Of a DNA stretch of 59,526 nucleotides, positions 8,217 to 17,702 are shown one piece after another. The stretch lies in assembly GCF_000960475.2 (NCBI RefSeq), contig NZ_JZDQ02000037.1:1-59526 (forward strand), given 5' to 3'. Numbering within the stretch: the first letter of the stretch is position 1; each line of letters starts with the position of its first letter. The translations under genes were made by a program, and so were the position numbers. The stretch is from Nocardioides luteus. Lineage in GTDB: Bacteria; Actinomycetota; Actinomycetes; Propionibacteriales; Nocardioidaceae. Below the pieces are notes generated by a model. It was given only the letters and a program-made list of their open reading frames with translations, was not told where the DNA came from and ran no database searches.

Positions 8217-8912
8217 TCATTCTGCGTTCAGCGGTGAGTCGGAGGCCGGGCCGCCGGAGAGGCCGCGTACGACCATGCCGAGCGTGACGTTGATGAGCTG
8301 GTCGCGCTCAGCGTCGCCGAGGGCACGGTAGGGGCCGTCGATGAACAGGACCGCGAGGCCGTGGACGGTGGACCAGGCCGCGGTCTCGGCGTTCGGACGG
8401 AGCTCGGGGGCGAGCCAGCCGGCGTCGACGAGGTCGTCCAGCGCGGTGGTGAGGAAGGCGTAGGGCGGGGCGTCGGCGAGCATCGCGGAGATCTCTTCGG
8501 AGGGATGCTCCTCTCCGGTGTGGGGACGGAGGAAGGCGGTGCGGAACAGGCCGGGCTGGGCGAGCGCGAAGTGGACGTAGCCACGCCCGGCAGCGGCAAG
8601 GCGCTGCACCGCGGCCTCGGCCGGATGTGGTGCCGGTTTCTCGGCGGCCAGGAGGTCGAGGATCGTCGCGGCCAGGCGGTCCATCGCCTCGTGCTTGGCG
8701 GCGTCGAGCAGGTCGGCCTGGTTGGCGAAGTGGCGGTAGGTCGCGGTCGGGGTCACGCCGACCGCGCGCGCCGCGGCCCGGATCGTCACCGCGTCGGGAC
8801 CGCCCTCCTCGGCGAGCGTCGCGGCCGCCTCGACCAGTGCGTTGCGGAGGTCGCCGTGGTGGTAGGGCCGGCCGCCCTCGTCCGAGCTCTCTGAGGATTT
8901 CACGGAATTCAT
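8217..8912 (-). CDS. TetR-family regulator of the adjacent MMPL exporter
   Basis: A 231-residue repressor. The N-terminus GRPYHHGDLRNALVEAA and HTH ...IRAAARAVGVTPTATYRHF are typical of the TetR subgroup with a C-terminal WHG-like domain (VHGLAVLFIDG). The ATG at 8912 is preferred to the in-frame start at 8954, which would overlap the repeat-bearing operator region. It is divergent from the exporter at 8989 with three copies of GTTNACACCTGC between the genes, so repression of the exporter and of itself is the natural model. Confidence 0.88.
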   Translation of the reverse strand: MNSVKSSESSDEGGRPYHHGDLRNALVEAAATLAEEGGPDAVTIRAAARAVGVTPTATYRHFANQADLLDAAKHEAMDRLAATILDLLAAEKPAPHPAEAAVQRLAAAGRGYVHFALAQPGLFRTAFLRPHTGEEHPSEEISAMLADAPPYAFLTTALDDLVDAGWLAPELRPNAETAAWSTVHGLAVLFIDGPYRALGDAERDQLINVTLGMVVRGLSGGPASDSPLNAE

Positions 8913-8973
8913 GTTGACACCTGCCCACATCGGAGGGAAAGTTAACACCTGCAAAGTTTACACCTGCCCACAT
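8913..8973. promoter_or_regulatory. Triple direct-repeat operator between TetR and MMPL genes
   Basis: GTTGACACCTGCCCACAT (8913-8930), GTTAACACCTGC (8941-8952) and GTTTACACCTGCCCACAT (8956-8973) are three copies of one element; the two outer copies agree at 17 of 18 positions. The first copy abuts the TetR start codon and the last ends just before the exporter's GGAGGA ribosome site. The centres carry small palindromic parts (GTTAAC). Confidence 0.75.
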
Positions 8974-8988
8974 TCCTCTGGAGGACTC

Positions 8989-11160
8989 ATGTTCCACCGA
9001 CTCGGCACCCTCGTGGTGCGAAATCCGCGCCGGGTCCTGGTGATCGGCCTGGTCGCCCTCCTCGGCGCGATCTACCTGGCCACCTCGGCCTTCGGCAAGC
9101 TCGACGACGCCGGCTTCGACGACCCCGCCTCGGAGAGCAGCCGCGCGGCCACCGCGCTGGAGGAGGGCTTCGGCAACGAGGCCGGGTTCCTCCTGACCGT
9201 CAGCGCCGCCGACGGCACGGTGACCGAGGGCGCCGCAGCCAAGGACGCCCAAGCGCTCGTGAACCGCCTCCGCGCCGATGACGACCTGACCGATGTCGTC
9301 TCCTACCTCGACGCCCCCGGGCCCGGCATGATCTCGGATGACGGCAGCCATGGACTGATCTCCGTCGGCGCGAAGAACCCCGACAGCGTCGACTCCGCCG
9401 CGGTGATCGACCGCTACACCGACGACACCGCGACCGACGGTGGCACAACGGTCCACGTCGGCGGCCAGCTCGCGACCTTCGAGGAGGTCGGCACCCAGAT
9501 CGGAGCCGACCTCGGTCTCGCCGAGGCGATCGCGATCCCGCTGATGATCGCGCTGCTGGTGCTCGCCTTCGGCAACGTGGTCGCCGCAGTCGTCACGATC
9601 GGGGTCGGTGGGTTCGCCATCGCCGGCACCTTCGCCGAGCTCTCGGTGCTCGGCAGCTTCACCGACGTCTCCATCTATGCCCTCAACCTGACGACCGGCC
9701 TCGGGCTCGGTCTCGCGGTGGACTACGGGCTGCTGATGGTGGCCAGGGTCCGTGAGGAGCGAGCCGCCGGCGTGGAACACGCCGACGCCGTCGTGCGCGC
9801 CGTGGAGACCGCCGGCCGGACCATCGTCTTCAGCGCCACGACGGTCGCGGTCTCACTGGCCTCGCTGCTCGTCTTCCCGCTCTACTTCCTGCGCTCCTCG
9901 GCGTACGCCGGCATCGGGGTCATGGTCATCACCGCCGTCGTCGCGGTCGTCCTGCTCCCCGCCATGATCACGCTCCTGGGCGACCGGATCGACGCCATCC
10001 GCGTCCCCGGCGTGCGCGGCCTGCGCGGTGGTGCCGCCCCGTTCTGGACCCGCCTGGCCGGCTTCGTCACCAAGCGGCCCTGGGTCGCGCTCCCCGTCGT
10101 CGCCGTCCTGCTCGCGATGGCCACGCCCCTGGCCGGCATCGAGTTCGGTACCCCCGACGACCGGGTCCTCCCGCCATCCGCAGGCAGCCGTCAGGCCGGC
10201 GATCTGCTCCGCGACGAGTTCGGCGGGGATGGCACCAGCCCCATCCGTGTCGTGACCACCTCGGCCGTCGCCGACGACAGCCTCGGCACCTACGCCGCCG
10301 ACCTCTCCCGGATCCACGACGTCGACCGTGTCGACACCCGCGTCGGGACGTACGTCGACGGCGCCCTCGTCTCGAAGACACCGGCCCTCCCGCCCGGTGA
10401 CGGCGCGGACGAGCTGGCCGTCGTCAACCAGCTCGACCGCCAGTCCGAGGAGGCGCGCGACCTGGTCCGTGACGTACGCGCCGTCCCGTCGCCGGAGGGC
10501 ACCACCGCGCTCGTCGGCGGCGGCGCCGCGGAGCTGCTCGACTCGCTCGACGCGATCAGCGCCAAGCTGCCGTACGCCGTCGGCGGGCTGGCCGTCGCGA
10601 TGATCGTGATCCTGTTCCTGTTCACCGGCAGCCTGGTCCAGCCGCTGCGGGCGCTGGCGCTCAACGTCATCGGGCTCGGCGCGACCGTCGGGACGACCGT
10701 GGCGATCTTCCAGGAGGGCTTCGGTGCCGATCTCCTCGGCTTCACCGCGATGCCGCTCAACGTCTCGATGGTCGTCCTGCTGCTGGTGATCGCGTTCGGC
10801 CTGTCGATGGACTACGAGGTCTTCGTGCTCGGCCGGATCACCGAGATGCGCCGCCGGGGGCTGGGCAACGTCGACGCGGTCGTGCAGGGCCTGGCTCACA
10901 CCGGCCGGATCGTCACCACGGCCGCCGCCCTGATCGCGACCAGCTTCTTCGCCTTCATGGTCAGCGACATCAGCTTCATGAAGTTCTTCGGGCTCGGCGT
11001 CGGGCTGGCGATCCTCATCGACGCCGTGCTGATCCGCGGCATCCTGCTCCCGGCGGCCATGCGGATGCTCGGCGAAGCCGCCTGGTGGGCGCCGCGCCCG
11101 CTGCGACGCCTCCACACGAAGGTCGGGCTGAGCGAGGAGCCGGTCCCGGTCCCGGCCTAG
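8989..11160 (+). CDS. MMPL-family RND transporter
   Basis: A 723-residue membrane exporter of the MmpL (RND) superfamily, probably moving lipids or hydrophobic drugs with proton motive force. It has two halves, each with a first helix, an extracytoplasmic domain and a cluster of five helices. The family motif GLGLAVDYGLLMVARVREE occurs in half one and AFGLSMDYEVFVLGRITE in half two, with the conserved Asp-Tyr pairs of the proton relay. The start at 8989 follows GGAGGA and gives the standard 'HRLGTLVVRNPRRVL' N-terminus. It is likely controlled by the divergent TetR. Confidence 0.93.
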   Translation: MFHRLGTLVVRNPRRVLVIGLVALLGAIYLATSAFGKLDDAGFDDPASESSRAATALEEGFGNEAGFLLTVSAADGTVTEGAAAKDAQALVNRLRADDDLTDVVSYLDAPGPGMISDDGSHGLISVGAKNPDSVDSAAVIDRYTDDTATDGGTTVHVGGQLATFEEVGTQIGADLGLAEAIAIPLMIALLVLAFGNVVAAVVTIGVGGFAIAGTFAELSVLGSFTDVSIYALNLTTGLGLGLAVDYGLLMVARVREERAAGVEHADAVVRAVETAGRTIVFSATTVAVSLASLLVFPLYFLRSSAYAGIGVMVITAVVAVVLLPAMITLLGDRIDAIRVPGVRGLRGGAAPFWTRLAGFVTKRPWVALPVVAVLLAMATPLAGIEFGTPDDRVLPPSAGSRQAGDLLRDEFGGDGTSPIRVVTTSAVADDSLGTYAADLSRIHDVDRVDTRVGTYVDGALVSKTPALPPGDGADELAVVNQLDRQSEEARDLVRDVRAVPSPEGTTALVGGGAAELLDSLDAISAKLPYAVGGLAVAMIVILFLFTGSLVQPLRALALNVIGLGATVGTTVAIFQEGFGADLLGFTAMPLNVSMVVLLLVIAFGLSMDYEVFVLGRITEMRRRGLGNVDAVVQGLAHTGRIVTTAAALIATSFFAFMVSDISFMKFFGLGVGLAILIDAVLIRGILLPAAMRMLGEAAWWAPRPLRRLHTKVGLSEEPVPVPA

Positions 11161-11165
11161 GACGT

Positions 11166-11207
11166 ACGAAAGGGCCCCTCGGTGCGAACACCGAGGGGCC
11201 CTTTCGT
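11166..11207. terminator. Bidirectional terminator between mmpL and kgd
   Basis: A perfect 19-bp stem with a CGAA tetraloop (11185-11188) between two convergent genes. The left arm starts ACGAAAGGGCCCC and the right arm ends GGGGCCCTTTCGT. Each strand ends in a short TTTCGT run rather than a long U-tract. Confidence 0.92.
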
Positions 11208-11216
11208 GTCTACGGA

Positions 11217-14200
11217 TCAGGCGAAGGCGCGCTCGATGAGCTCCTTCTGCTCGACCGTGTGCCGCTTGATGGTGCCGACGGCGGTGGTGGAGGAGGCCGG
11301 GCGGGTGACCGGCTCGACCTCGCGGCCCAGCTCGGGGACCACGTTGAGGTAGTAGCTCGGCCACGGACCCTGGTTGAAGGGCTCGTCCTGGACCCACTTG
11401 ACCTTGGCGTTGGGGTACTTCGCGAGCTCGGCGGCGAGCTGCTCGGTCGGCCACGGGTAGAGCTGCTCGACGCGGACGATCGCGACGTCCTCGCGGTTCC
11501 GCTTCTTGCGCTCGACCACGAGGTCCCAGGTCAGGCGGCCGGAGACCAGCAGGACGCTGGTGACCTTCGAGGCGTCCGCCTCGGCGTCGCCGATGACTGC
11601 CTGGAACGAGCCCGAGGTGAAGTCGGCGGGCTGCGAGGCAGCCTCCTTGCGGCGCAGCATCGACTTCGGGGTGAAGACGATCAGCGGACGGTGCTCGGCA
11701 CCGAGGGTGTGCGTACGCAGCAGGTGGAAGTAGGACGCCGGGGTCGAGGGCTGAGCCACGACCATGGCCTCGTCGGCACACAGCGTGAGGAACCGCTCGA
11801 TGCGCGCCGAGGAGTGGTCGGCACCCTGACCCTCGTAGCCGTGCGGCAGCAGCAGCACGACACCGGAGTCCTGACCCCACTTGGTCTTGCCGGCCGAGAT
11901 GTACTCGTCGATCACCGACTGGGCGCCGTTGACGAAGTCACCGAACTGCGCCTCCCACATGACCAGCGCCTCGGGGCGCGCGACCGAGTAGCCGTACTCG
12001 AAGCCGAGCGCGGCGTACTCCGAGAGAAGCGAGTCGTAGACGTAGAACTTCGCCTGCTCCTCGGTGAGGTTGTTCAGCGGTGTCCACTCGTCGGCGTTCT
12101 TGCGGTCGATGATCGTGGCGAAGCGCGAGGCGAAGGTGCCGCGACGCGAGTCCTGACCGGCCAGACGCACCGGGCGGCCGTCGAGCAGGAGCGAGCCGAA
12201 GGCGAGGATCTCGCCGGTGCCCCAGTCGATGTTGCCCTCGGTGATCGCGGTCGCGCGACGCTGCAGCTGCGGCATCACCTTCGGGTGGACCGTGAAGCCC
12301 TCCGGCGGGGTGACGTACGCATCCGCGATCCGCTTCAGCACGTCGTTGGTGATCGCGGTGACGGTCTCGCCGGCAGGCTTCTCGGGGTAGTCCGGGACGG
12401 TCTCCCAGGCCTGCGGCATCTTGTCGGCCTCGCGCACCTCGGTGAAGACCTGCTCCAGGCGAGCCTGGTAGGCGGCCAGCACCTGCTCCGCCTCCTCGAT
12501 CGTGATGTCACCACGACCGATCAGCGACTCGGTGTAGAGCTTGCGGACCGAGCGCTTCTGCTCGATCAGGTCGTACATCATCGGCTGGGTGAACGACGGG
12601 TCGTCGCCCTCGTTGTGACCGCGGCGGCGGTAGCAGATGAGGTCGATGACGACGTCCTTGTTGAACGCCTGGCGGTATTCGAAGGCGAGCCGCGCGACCC
12701 GCACGCAGGCCTCGGGGTCGTCGCCGTTCACGTGGAAGATCGGCGCCTGGACCATCCGCGCGACGTCGGTCGCGTAGAGGGAGGACCTGGAGGAGCCCGG
12801 CGAGGTGGTGAAGCCGACCTGGTTGTTGATGACCAGGTGGACGGTGCCACCGGTGCGGTAGCCGCGCAGCTGGGACAGGTTGAGCGTCTCCGCGACCACA
12901 CCCTGGCCGGCGAAGGCCGCGTCACCGTGGACCAGCAGCGGCAGGACCGGGAAGACCGCGCCCTGGTCGAGCACGTCCTGCTTGGCGCGGGCGATGCCCT
13001 CCAGGACCGGGTCGACGGTCTCGAGGTGGGACGGGTTCGCGGCGACGGAGACCTTGATCGTGTCACCCAGGTCGGAGAGGAACTCACCCTCGGCACCGAG
13101 GTGGTACTTCACGTCGCCGGAGCCCTGGACCGTGCGCGGGTCGATGTTGCCCTCGAACTCGCGGAAGATCTGGTTGTAGGACTTGCCGACGATGTTGGCG
13201 AGCACGTTGAGGCGACCGCGGTGGGCCATGCCGATCGTGACCTCGTCCAGACCGGCCTCGGCAGCGGCCTCGCAGACCTCGTCGATCACCGGGATCGCGG
13301 TCTCGCCGCCCTCGAGGGAGAACCGCTTCTGGCCGACGAACTTGGTCTGCAGGAAGGTCTCGAAGGCCTCGGCCTCGTTGAGCTTCGACAGGATCCGGAG
13401 CTGCTCCTGGCGCGGGGTCTTGTCGTAGGGCCGCTCGACGCGGTCCTGGATCCACCGGCGCTGCTCGGGGTCCTGGATGTGCATGTACTCGATGCCGGTC
13501 GTGCGCACGTAGGAGTCACGCAGGACACCGAGGATCTCGCGCAGCTTCATGAACGGCTTGCGGCCGCCGGCGAAGGAGCCGACCGGGAACTCGCGGTCGA
13601 GGTCCCACAGGGTCAGGCCGTGCGACTCGATCTGCAGGTCGGGGTGCGAGCGCTGCTTGTATTCGAGCGGGTCGGTGTCGGCCATCATGTGACCACGCAC
13701 GCGGTGGGCGTGGATGATCTCGCCGACCTTGACCTGCTTGGAGATCTGGTCGTCGTGGGTGGTGTCGATGTCCTGGTTCCAGCGGATCGGCTCGTAGGGG
13801 ATCCGCAGGGAGGCGAAGATCTCGTCGTAGAAGTCGTTCTCGCCGAGCAGCAGCTTGTGCACGGTGGCCAGGAACTCGCCGGACTGCGCACCCTGGATGA
13901 CCCGGTGGTCGTACGTCGAGGTCATCGTCATGATCCGCGAGACCGCGTTCTGGGCGAGCTTCGAGGGCGAGGCGCCCTGGAACTCGGGCGGGTAGTCCAT
14001 CGAGCCGACGCCGATGATGGCGGCCTGGCCCTGCATCAGCCGCGGCACCGAGTTGTTGGTGCCGATGCCGCCGACGTTGGTCAGGCTGACCGTGGTGCCG
14101 GAGTAGTCGGACATGGACAGCTTGTTGTCCTTGGCCTTGCGGACGATGTCCTCGTAGGCCGTCCAGAAGCCGGCGAAGTCCATCAGCTCGCAGCCCTTGA

Positions 14201-14963
14201 TGGAGGGCGCGACGAGCTGGCGGGTGCCGTCCTTCTTCTGCTGGTCGATGGCCAGACCGAGGTTGATGTGCGGCGGGGTCACCATGGTCGGCTTGCCGTC
14301 GATCTCGGCGTAGGTGTTGTTCATCGCCGGCATCGCCTTGATCGCCTTGATGATGGCGTAGCCGATGAGGTGGGTGAAGGAGACCTTGCCGCCGCGGGCG
14401 CGCTTGAGGTGGTTGTTGATGACGGTGCGGTTGTCCCACAGCAGCTTGACCGGCATGTTGCGCACGGAGGTCGCGGTCGGCACCGAGAGCGACACGTCCA
14501 TGTTCTTCGCGGTGGCGGCGGGGATGCCGCGCAGCGTGGTGTAGGTCGGCTCGTCGGTGACGGCGACGGCGGTCGGCTTCGGGGCGTCCTTGGGGGTGGG
14601 CGTCGCGGTGCCCTTGGCGGGCTCGGCGGCCTGCGCGTCCGGGCGCGGCTTGGCCTTCGGGGCCGGCGCCGCCTTGGCGGCCGGAGCCTCGGCCGATGCG
14701 GGGGTGGTCGGCGCGGGCGTGTTGGCCGGCGCGGGGGAGACCGGAGCCTTGGCTGCGGGAGCGGCGGCGGGCGTGGCCGGGGCGGCGGCGCCGTTCGGCG
14801 ACGCTCCAGGCTGTCCGTTGGTCTCGAAGAACTTCACCCACACGGGGTCAACACTGCTGGGATCCTTCGTGTACTGGTCGTACATCTCCTCGACCAGCCA
14901 CTCGTTGGCGCCGAATTCCGCGGGGATGTCGGCAGTGTTGGGGGACGGGGTGCCTGAGGACAC
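11217..14963 (-). CDS. kgd: Multifunctional 2-oxoglutarate decarboxylase/dehydrogenase E1 with E2-like domain (KGD/SucA)
   Basis: A 1248-residue TCA-cycle enzyme acting on 2-oxoglutarate. Order: an N-terminal E1 helix (NEWLVEEMYDQY), an Ala/Pro-rich linker (about 50-130), a succinyltransferase-type domain lacking a lipoyl domain (about 140-370, with TMTSTYDHRVIQGAQSGEF), then the thiamin-diphosphate E1 region (HRGRLNVLANIVG, GDAAFAGQGVVAE, INNQVGFTTS, RRGHNEGDDPSFTQP) and the C-terminal transketolase-like domain. This E2-E1 fusion is characteristic of actinobacteria, where GarA-type FHA proteins inhibit it. The start is GTG at 14963 with GAAGAGG upstream. The gene is monocistronic. Confidence 0.96.
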   Translation of the reverse strand: MSSGTPSPNTADIPAEFGANEWLVEEMYDQYTKDPSSVDPVWVKFFETNGQPGASPNGAAAPATPAAAPAAKAPVSPAPANTPAPTTPASAEAPAAKAAPAPKAKPRPDAQAAEPAKGTATPTPKDAPKPTAVAVTDEPTYTTLRGIPAATAKNMDVSLSVPTATSVRNMPVKLLWDNRTVINNHLKRARGGKVSFTHLIGYAIIKAIKAMPAMNNTYAEIDGKPTMVTPPHINLGLAIDQQKKDGTRQLVAPSIKGCELMDFAGFWTAYEDIVRKAKDNKLSMSDYSGTTVSLTNVGGIGTNNSVPRLMQGQAAIIGVGSMDYPPEFQGASPSKLAQNAVSRIMTMTSTYDHRVIQGAQSGEFLATVHKLLLGENDFYDEIFASLRIPYEPIRWNQDIDTTHDDQISKQVKVGEIIHAHRVRGHMMADTDPLEYKQRSHPDLQIESHGLTLWDLDREFPVGSFAGGRKPFMKLREILGVLRDSYVRTTGIEYMHIQDPEQRRWIQDRVERPYDKTPRQEQLRILSKLNEAEAFETFLQTKFVGQKRFSLEGGETAIPVIDEVCEAAAEAGLDEVTIGMAHRGRLNVLANIVGKSYNQIFREFEGNIDPRTVQGSGDVKYHLGAEGEFLSDLGDTIKVSVAANPSHLETVDPVLEGIARAKQDVLDQGAVFPVLPLLVHGDAAFAGQGVVAETLNLSQLRGYRTGGTVHLVINNQVGFTTSPGSSRSSLYATDVARMVQAPIFHVNGDDPEACVRVARLAFEYRQAFNKDVVIDLICYRRRGHNEGDDPSFTQPMMYDLIEQKRSVRKLYTESLIGRGDITIEEAEQVLAAYQARLEQVFTEVREADKMPQAWETVPDYPEKPAGETVTAITNDVLKRIADAYVTPPEGFTVHPKVMPQLQRRATAITEGNIDWGTGEILAFGSLLLDGRPVRLAGQDSRRGTFASRFATIIDRKNADEWTPLNNLTEEQAKFYVYDSLLSEYAALGFEYGYSVARPEALVMWEAQFGDFVNGAQSVIDEYISAGKTKWGQDSGVVLLLPHGYEGQGADHSSARIERFLTLCADEAMVVAQPSTPASYFHLLRTHTLGAEHRPLIVFTPKSMLRRKEAASQPADFTSGSFQAVIGDAEADASKVTSVLLVSGRLTWDLVVERKKRNREDVAIVRVEQLYPWPTEQLAAELAKYPNAKVKWVQDEPFNQGPWPSYYLNVVPELGREVEPVTRPASSTTAVGTIKRHTVEQKELIERAFA

Positions 14964-15020
14964 GGCTTGATTCGCCTCTTCCGAATTTTCGCACTGTAAG
15001 AAATGGGTTGCCCACGGGCA

Positions 15021-15026
15021 AGGCTA
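15021..15026 (-). promoter_or_regulatory. Candidate -10 box of kgd
   Basis: TAGCCT on the reverse strand would give a leader of about 50 bases before the GTG at 14963. The divergent lipoprotein gene has TATGGT at 15136-15141 as its best -10 candidate. Nothing else is recognisable in this 220-bp gap. Confidence 0.4.
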
Positions 15027-15183
15027 TCCCCACGAACACGTAAATGCCCGACGCAGGTTCCACCTGTGGACAGGATGTAATCCGTCCCACATCTTGCGTT
15101 ACCTACCGGGTGGACTTGCAACCCGGGTCGATGTGCGTATGGTGGGCCGGTCCCGGAGCAGGTCGATGAGGTGGATTCCCCAC

Positions 15184-15849
15184 ATGACGAGCAGCAGTAC
15201 GAAGCCCCGCTGGTCGACCAGCCGGCGGGTCGCAACGGCACTCACGGCGGCGGTCCTGAGCGGCGCCGTGGCGCTCACCGGATGCGGTGGTGACGCCGAG
15301 AAACCGGCCGCCTCGCCGTCCCCGTCGCCGACCCCGCCGCCCACCGTGAAGTCGGCCGCGAAGCTCGTCCACGTGCAGGGCAAGTTCCCCAGGAGCCGGC
15401 ACCAGGCGGTCGCCGCCAACGTGGCCGAGGTCGTCGACCGCTGGCTGCAGGCCGCGTACGTCGGGGGCGACTACCCGCGCGCGACCTCCACCTTCACCGC
15501 GAAGTCCTTCCCCGGCTTCACCCAGGGCACCATCGCCCAGGCGGGCAAGCAGATGAGCCTGATGAGCAACGCCACGATCGCTCCGCACATCGACGGGGTC
15601 GACGTGGTCGCCAGCGACGTCCACGTCGATCTGCTGGCCAACAACAACTATCCGGTCGGCGCGGTCGCGCGGGTCCGTCTGGTCTACGACACCACGGGCG
15701 AGCGCGAGTCGCGCCAGACCGTCCGAGGCACCCTCGACATGGTGCCGACCAAGACCTCCTGGGCCGTCTTCGGCTTCAACATCACCCGCGAGGAGAAGCT
15801 GGCCACGACCGCCTCCGCCTCGCCGAGCCCGTCGGGAGACAAGTCGTGA
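15184..15849 (+). CDS. Probable lipoprotein of unknown function, coupled to an LCP gene
   Basis: A 221-residue protein with a lipoprotein signal: basic N-terminus, apolar core and lipobox ALTGC with the modified Cys34, then a Ser/Pro linker (AASPSPSPTPPPTV). The mature domain (about 60-215) has no motif I recognise. Its stop overlaps the GTG start of the LCP gene (GTGA), so the products are likely made together at the cell surface. ATG 15184 is chosen because it gives a normal signal peptide; 15166 and 15094 are alternatives. Confidence 0.75.
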   Translation: MTSSSTKPRWSTSRRVATALTAAVLSGAVALTGCGGDAEKPAASPSPSPTPPPTVKSAAKLVHVQGKFPRSRHQAVAANVAEVVDRWLQAAYVGGDYPRATSTFTAKSFPGFTQGTIAQAGKQMSLMSNATIAPHIDGVDVVASDVHVDLLANNNYPVGAVARVRLVYDTTGERESRQTVRGTLDMVPTKTSWAVFGFNITREEKLATTASASPSPSGDKS

Positions 15850-16793
15850 GCCGCCTGAGCACGTTCGTACGCCGCCGCCTGCTGACCACGCTCGCCCTCG
15901 GCGTGGTGCTCGCGCTGACCGCCGTCCTGGTCCCGGACGCCGAGGTCGCCGAGCCGCGCGCGGAGCTGATCGCGACCAAGTGGGCCAAGGGCCTCGACGT
16001 CGCCAAGTTCACCCGCAAGGGCGGCACCATCTGGGTCCTCGCCGTCGGCTCGGACGCCCGCCCCGGCCAGAAGGTCACCCGCACCCGCGGCGACGCGCTG
16101 CACCTGATCGGCTTCAACCCGTCCTCGGGCTACGCGACCGACATCAGCATCCCGCGCGACTCCTACGTCAACATCCCCGGCCACGGCCGCGACAAGATCA
16201 ACTCGGCGCTGCTCTACGGTGGCCCGAAGCTGATGGGTCGCGCCGTCGGCAACCTGGTCGGCGTCCAGCCGCAGTACGTCTTCGTCACCTCCTTCTCCGG
16301 GATGAGCGACATGGTGATCGGGGTCGGCGGCGTCGACGTCGACAACCCGCGCGCGTTCACCGATGCGTACGTCGCCCCCTACGGCTTCAAGAAGGGCCGG
16401 ATCCACATCAGCGGCCCTCATTCGGTCGACTTCGCGCGTGCCCGGCACGGCCTGGCCAACGGTGACTTCGACCGCTCGGCCAACCAGTCCCGGATCATCC
16501 GTGGCCTCCACCGCAAGATCGTCGCCCGGCAGCACGACGTGGGCTTCATGGCCAAGGGTGTCTCCCTGGTGATGCGGAAGATGCACACCACCGGACTCTC
16601 CGCTCGTGACCTCTACCAGCTCGCCAGCGCCGTCGCCGCGATCAACCCATCGAAGGTCCGCACGTGTGTCGTTCCCGGCGGGATCGGCAACGCCGGCGCG
16701 GCCAGCGTCGTCTTCCCCAACGTCGGGGCGGCCCGGGCGATGGGCGACGACGCGCGCAACGACGGCCGGCTCAACCGCGGCTGCCGGGGCTAG
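15846..16793 (+). CDS. LytR-CpsA-Psr (LCP) family cell-wall glycopolymer ligase
   Basis: A 315-residue membrane-anchored protein with one N-terminal transmembrane helix (about 10-28) and an extracellular LCP domain. Family signatures include VLAVGSDARPG, the Arg/Asp-rich TRTRGDALHLIGF, SIPRDSYVNIPGHGRDKINSALLYGG and the late DFARARHG with its conserved arginine. LCP enzymes move lipid-linked polymers such as teichoic acid or arabinogalactan onto peptidoglycan. The start is GTG inside the upstream stop. No LytR_C domain is present. The stop overlaps the convergent hydrolase stop by a few bases. Confidence 0.93.
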   Translation: MSRLSTFVRRRLLTTLALGVVLALTAVLVPDAEVAEPRAELIATKWAKGLDVAKFTRKGGTIWVLAVGSDARPGQKVTRTRGDALHLIGFNPSSGYATDISIPRDSYVNIPGHGRDKINSALLYGGPKLMGRAVGNLVGVQPQYVFVTSFSGMSDMVIGVGGVDVDNPRAFTDAYVAPYGFKKGRIHISGPHSVDFARARHGLANGDFDRSANQSRIIRGLHRKIVARQHDVGFMAKGVSLVMRKMHTTGLSARDLYQLASAVAAINPSKVRTCVVPGGIGNAGAASVVFPNVGAARAMGDDARNDGRLNRGCRG

Positions 16794-17650
16794 CGCCGGG
16801 GATGGTTCCGGGCCAGGACGAAGTCGCGCACCAGCGGCGCGACCCGCTCCGGATGGTCGGCGACCACCCAGTGCGAGCCGTCGACCTCGCGGACCGTCAG
16901 GTCCGCGACGTACGGCGCCGGGGCCTCGGCCGCCAGCGCGCGGCTGACGTAGGCGTCGCCGACCGGTGCGATGACCTGGACGGGGACCGTGACCGGCCGT
17001 GGCTGCGGGCGGCCCATCCGGGCGATCGCGTTGGCGCGGTAGAGCTCGAGGCCGTTGATCCGGTCGGCCCGGGTGCGGTCGACGGCCGACCCGCCGACGA
17101 TCCGGTCGAGGACGCCGGAGCGCCAGGCGAGCTCGGGGACCAGCGGGGCCTGGAAGAAGCCGATGTAGGTCGACCCGGCGCCCTGCTTGAGCCGCTCGAG
17201 GACGCCGCGGGCGGTCCGGCCGGGCGTACGCAGCCAGGCTCCGGTCTGGTCCAGGCTCGGCCCCGAGATCGAGGTGAAGGTGGCGATCCGCTCGGACGGT
17301 ACGTTGCCGGCGACCGCCTCCCAGGTCTGGGTCGAGCCCCAGTCGTGGCCGAGCAGGTGCACCGGCGCCGACGGGCTGACCGCGTCGATGACCGACTGCA
17401 GGTCAGCGTTGAGCTGCTCGATCAGATATCCCTCCCGGGCGGCCGGGGCCTGCGAGCTGCCGTGGCCGCGTACGTCATAGGTCACGATCCGCAGGTCGCT
17501 GCCGAGGATCCGGACCAGCGGGAGCCACACGCTGGCGTTGTCGGGGTAGCCGTGCACGCAGACCAGCGTGGGGCGGGCGTCGCCGGGGGACCCGAAGTCG
17601 GTGACGGCCAGCCGGAGCCCGTCGGACGTCGTCACGTAAAGCCTGCTCAC
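16790..17650 (-). CDS. Alpha/beta-fold hydrolase with Asp nucleophile, epoxide-hydrolase-like
   Basis: A 286-residue cytoplasmic hydrolase. The oxyanion motif CVHGYPDNASVW and the nucleophile elbow GHDWGS, with Asp in place of Ser, match epoxide hydrolases and haloalkane dehalogenases. The catalytic His is probably the one in DGSHWVV near the C-terminus. The start GTG 17650 is supported by a -10 box TAGCCT exactly seven bases upstream; the longer version to 17710 would overlap the divergent plsC-like gene. The natural substrate is unknown. Confidence 0.88.
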   Translation of the reverse strand: MSRLYVTTSDGLRLAVTDFGSPGDARPTLVCVHGYPDNASVWLPLVRILGSDLRIVTYDVRGHGSSQAPAAREGYLIEQLNADLQSVIDAVSPSAPVHLLGHDWGSTQTWEAVAGNVPSERIATFTSISGPSLDQTGAWLRTPGRTARGVLERLKQGAGSTYIGFFQAPLVPELAWRSGVLDRIVGGSAVDRTRADRINGLELYRANAIARMGRPQPRPVTVPVQVIAPVGDAYVSRALAAEAPAPYVADLTVREVDGSHWVVADHPERVAPLVRDFVLARNHPRR

Positions 17651-17663
17651 ACCGGCGAGGCTA
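17651..17663 (-). promoter_or_regulatory. Leaderless-type promoter of the 17650 hydrolase
   Basis: On the reverse strand TAGCCT (17663-17658) is followed by seven bases and the GTG start at 17650, so the mRNA probably begins at the start codon. Confidence 0.5.
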
Positions 17664-17702
17664 GTCGGGCGACGTTCAAGCCGACGTGACACGATTCGCC
17701 CC

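Noticed and set aside
8205..8237. Plus-strand ORF 7992-8237 opposite DUF6104
   Set aside because: It starts inside the family B palindrome and is antisense to a recognisable DUF6104 gene.
11085..14957. A 1290-codon open frame on the plus strand opposite kgd
   Set aside because: It is the antisense shadow of kgd. The translation is a Leu/Gly/Val/Arg/Asp low-diversity string with no domain, and kgd motifs fill the other strand.
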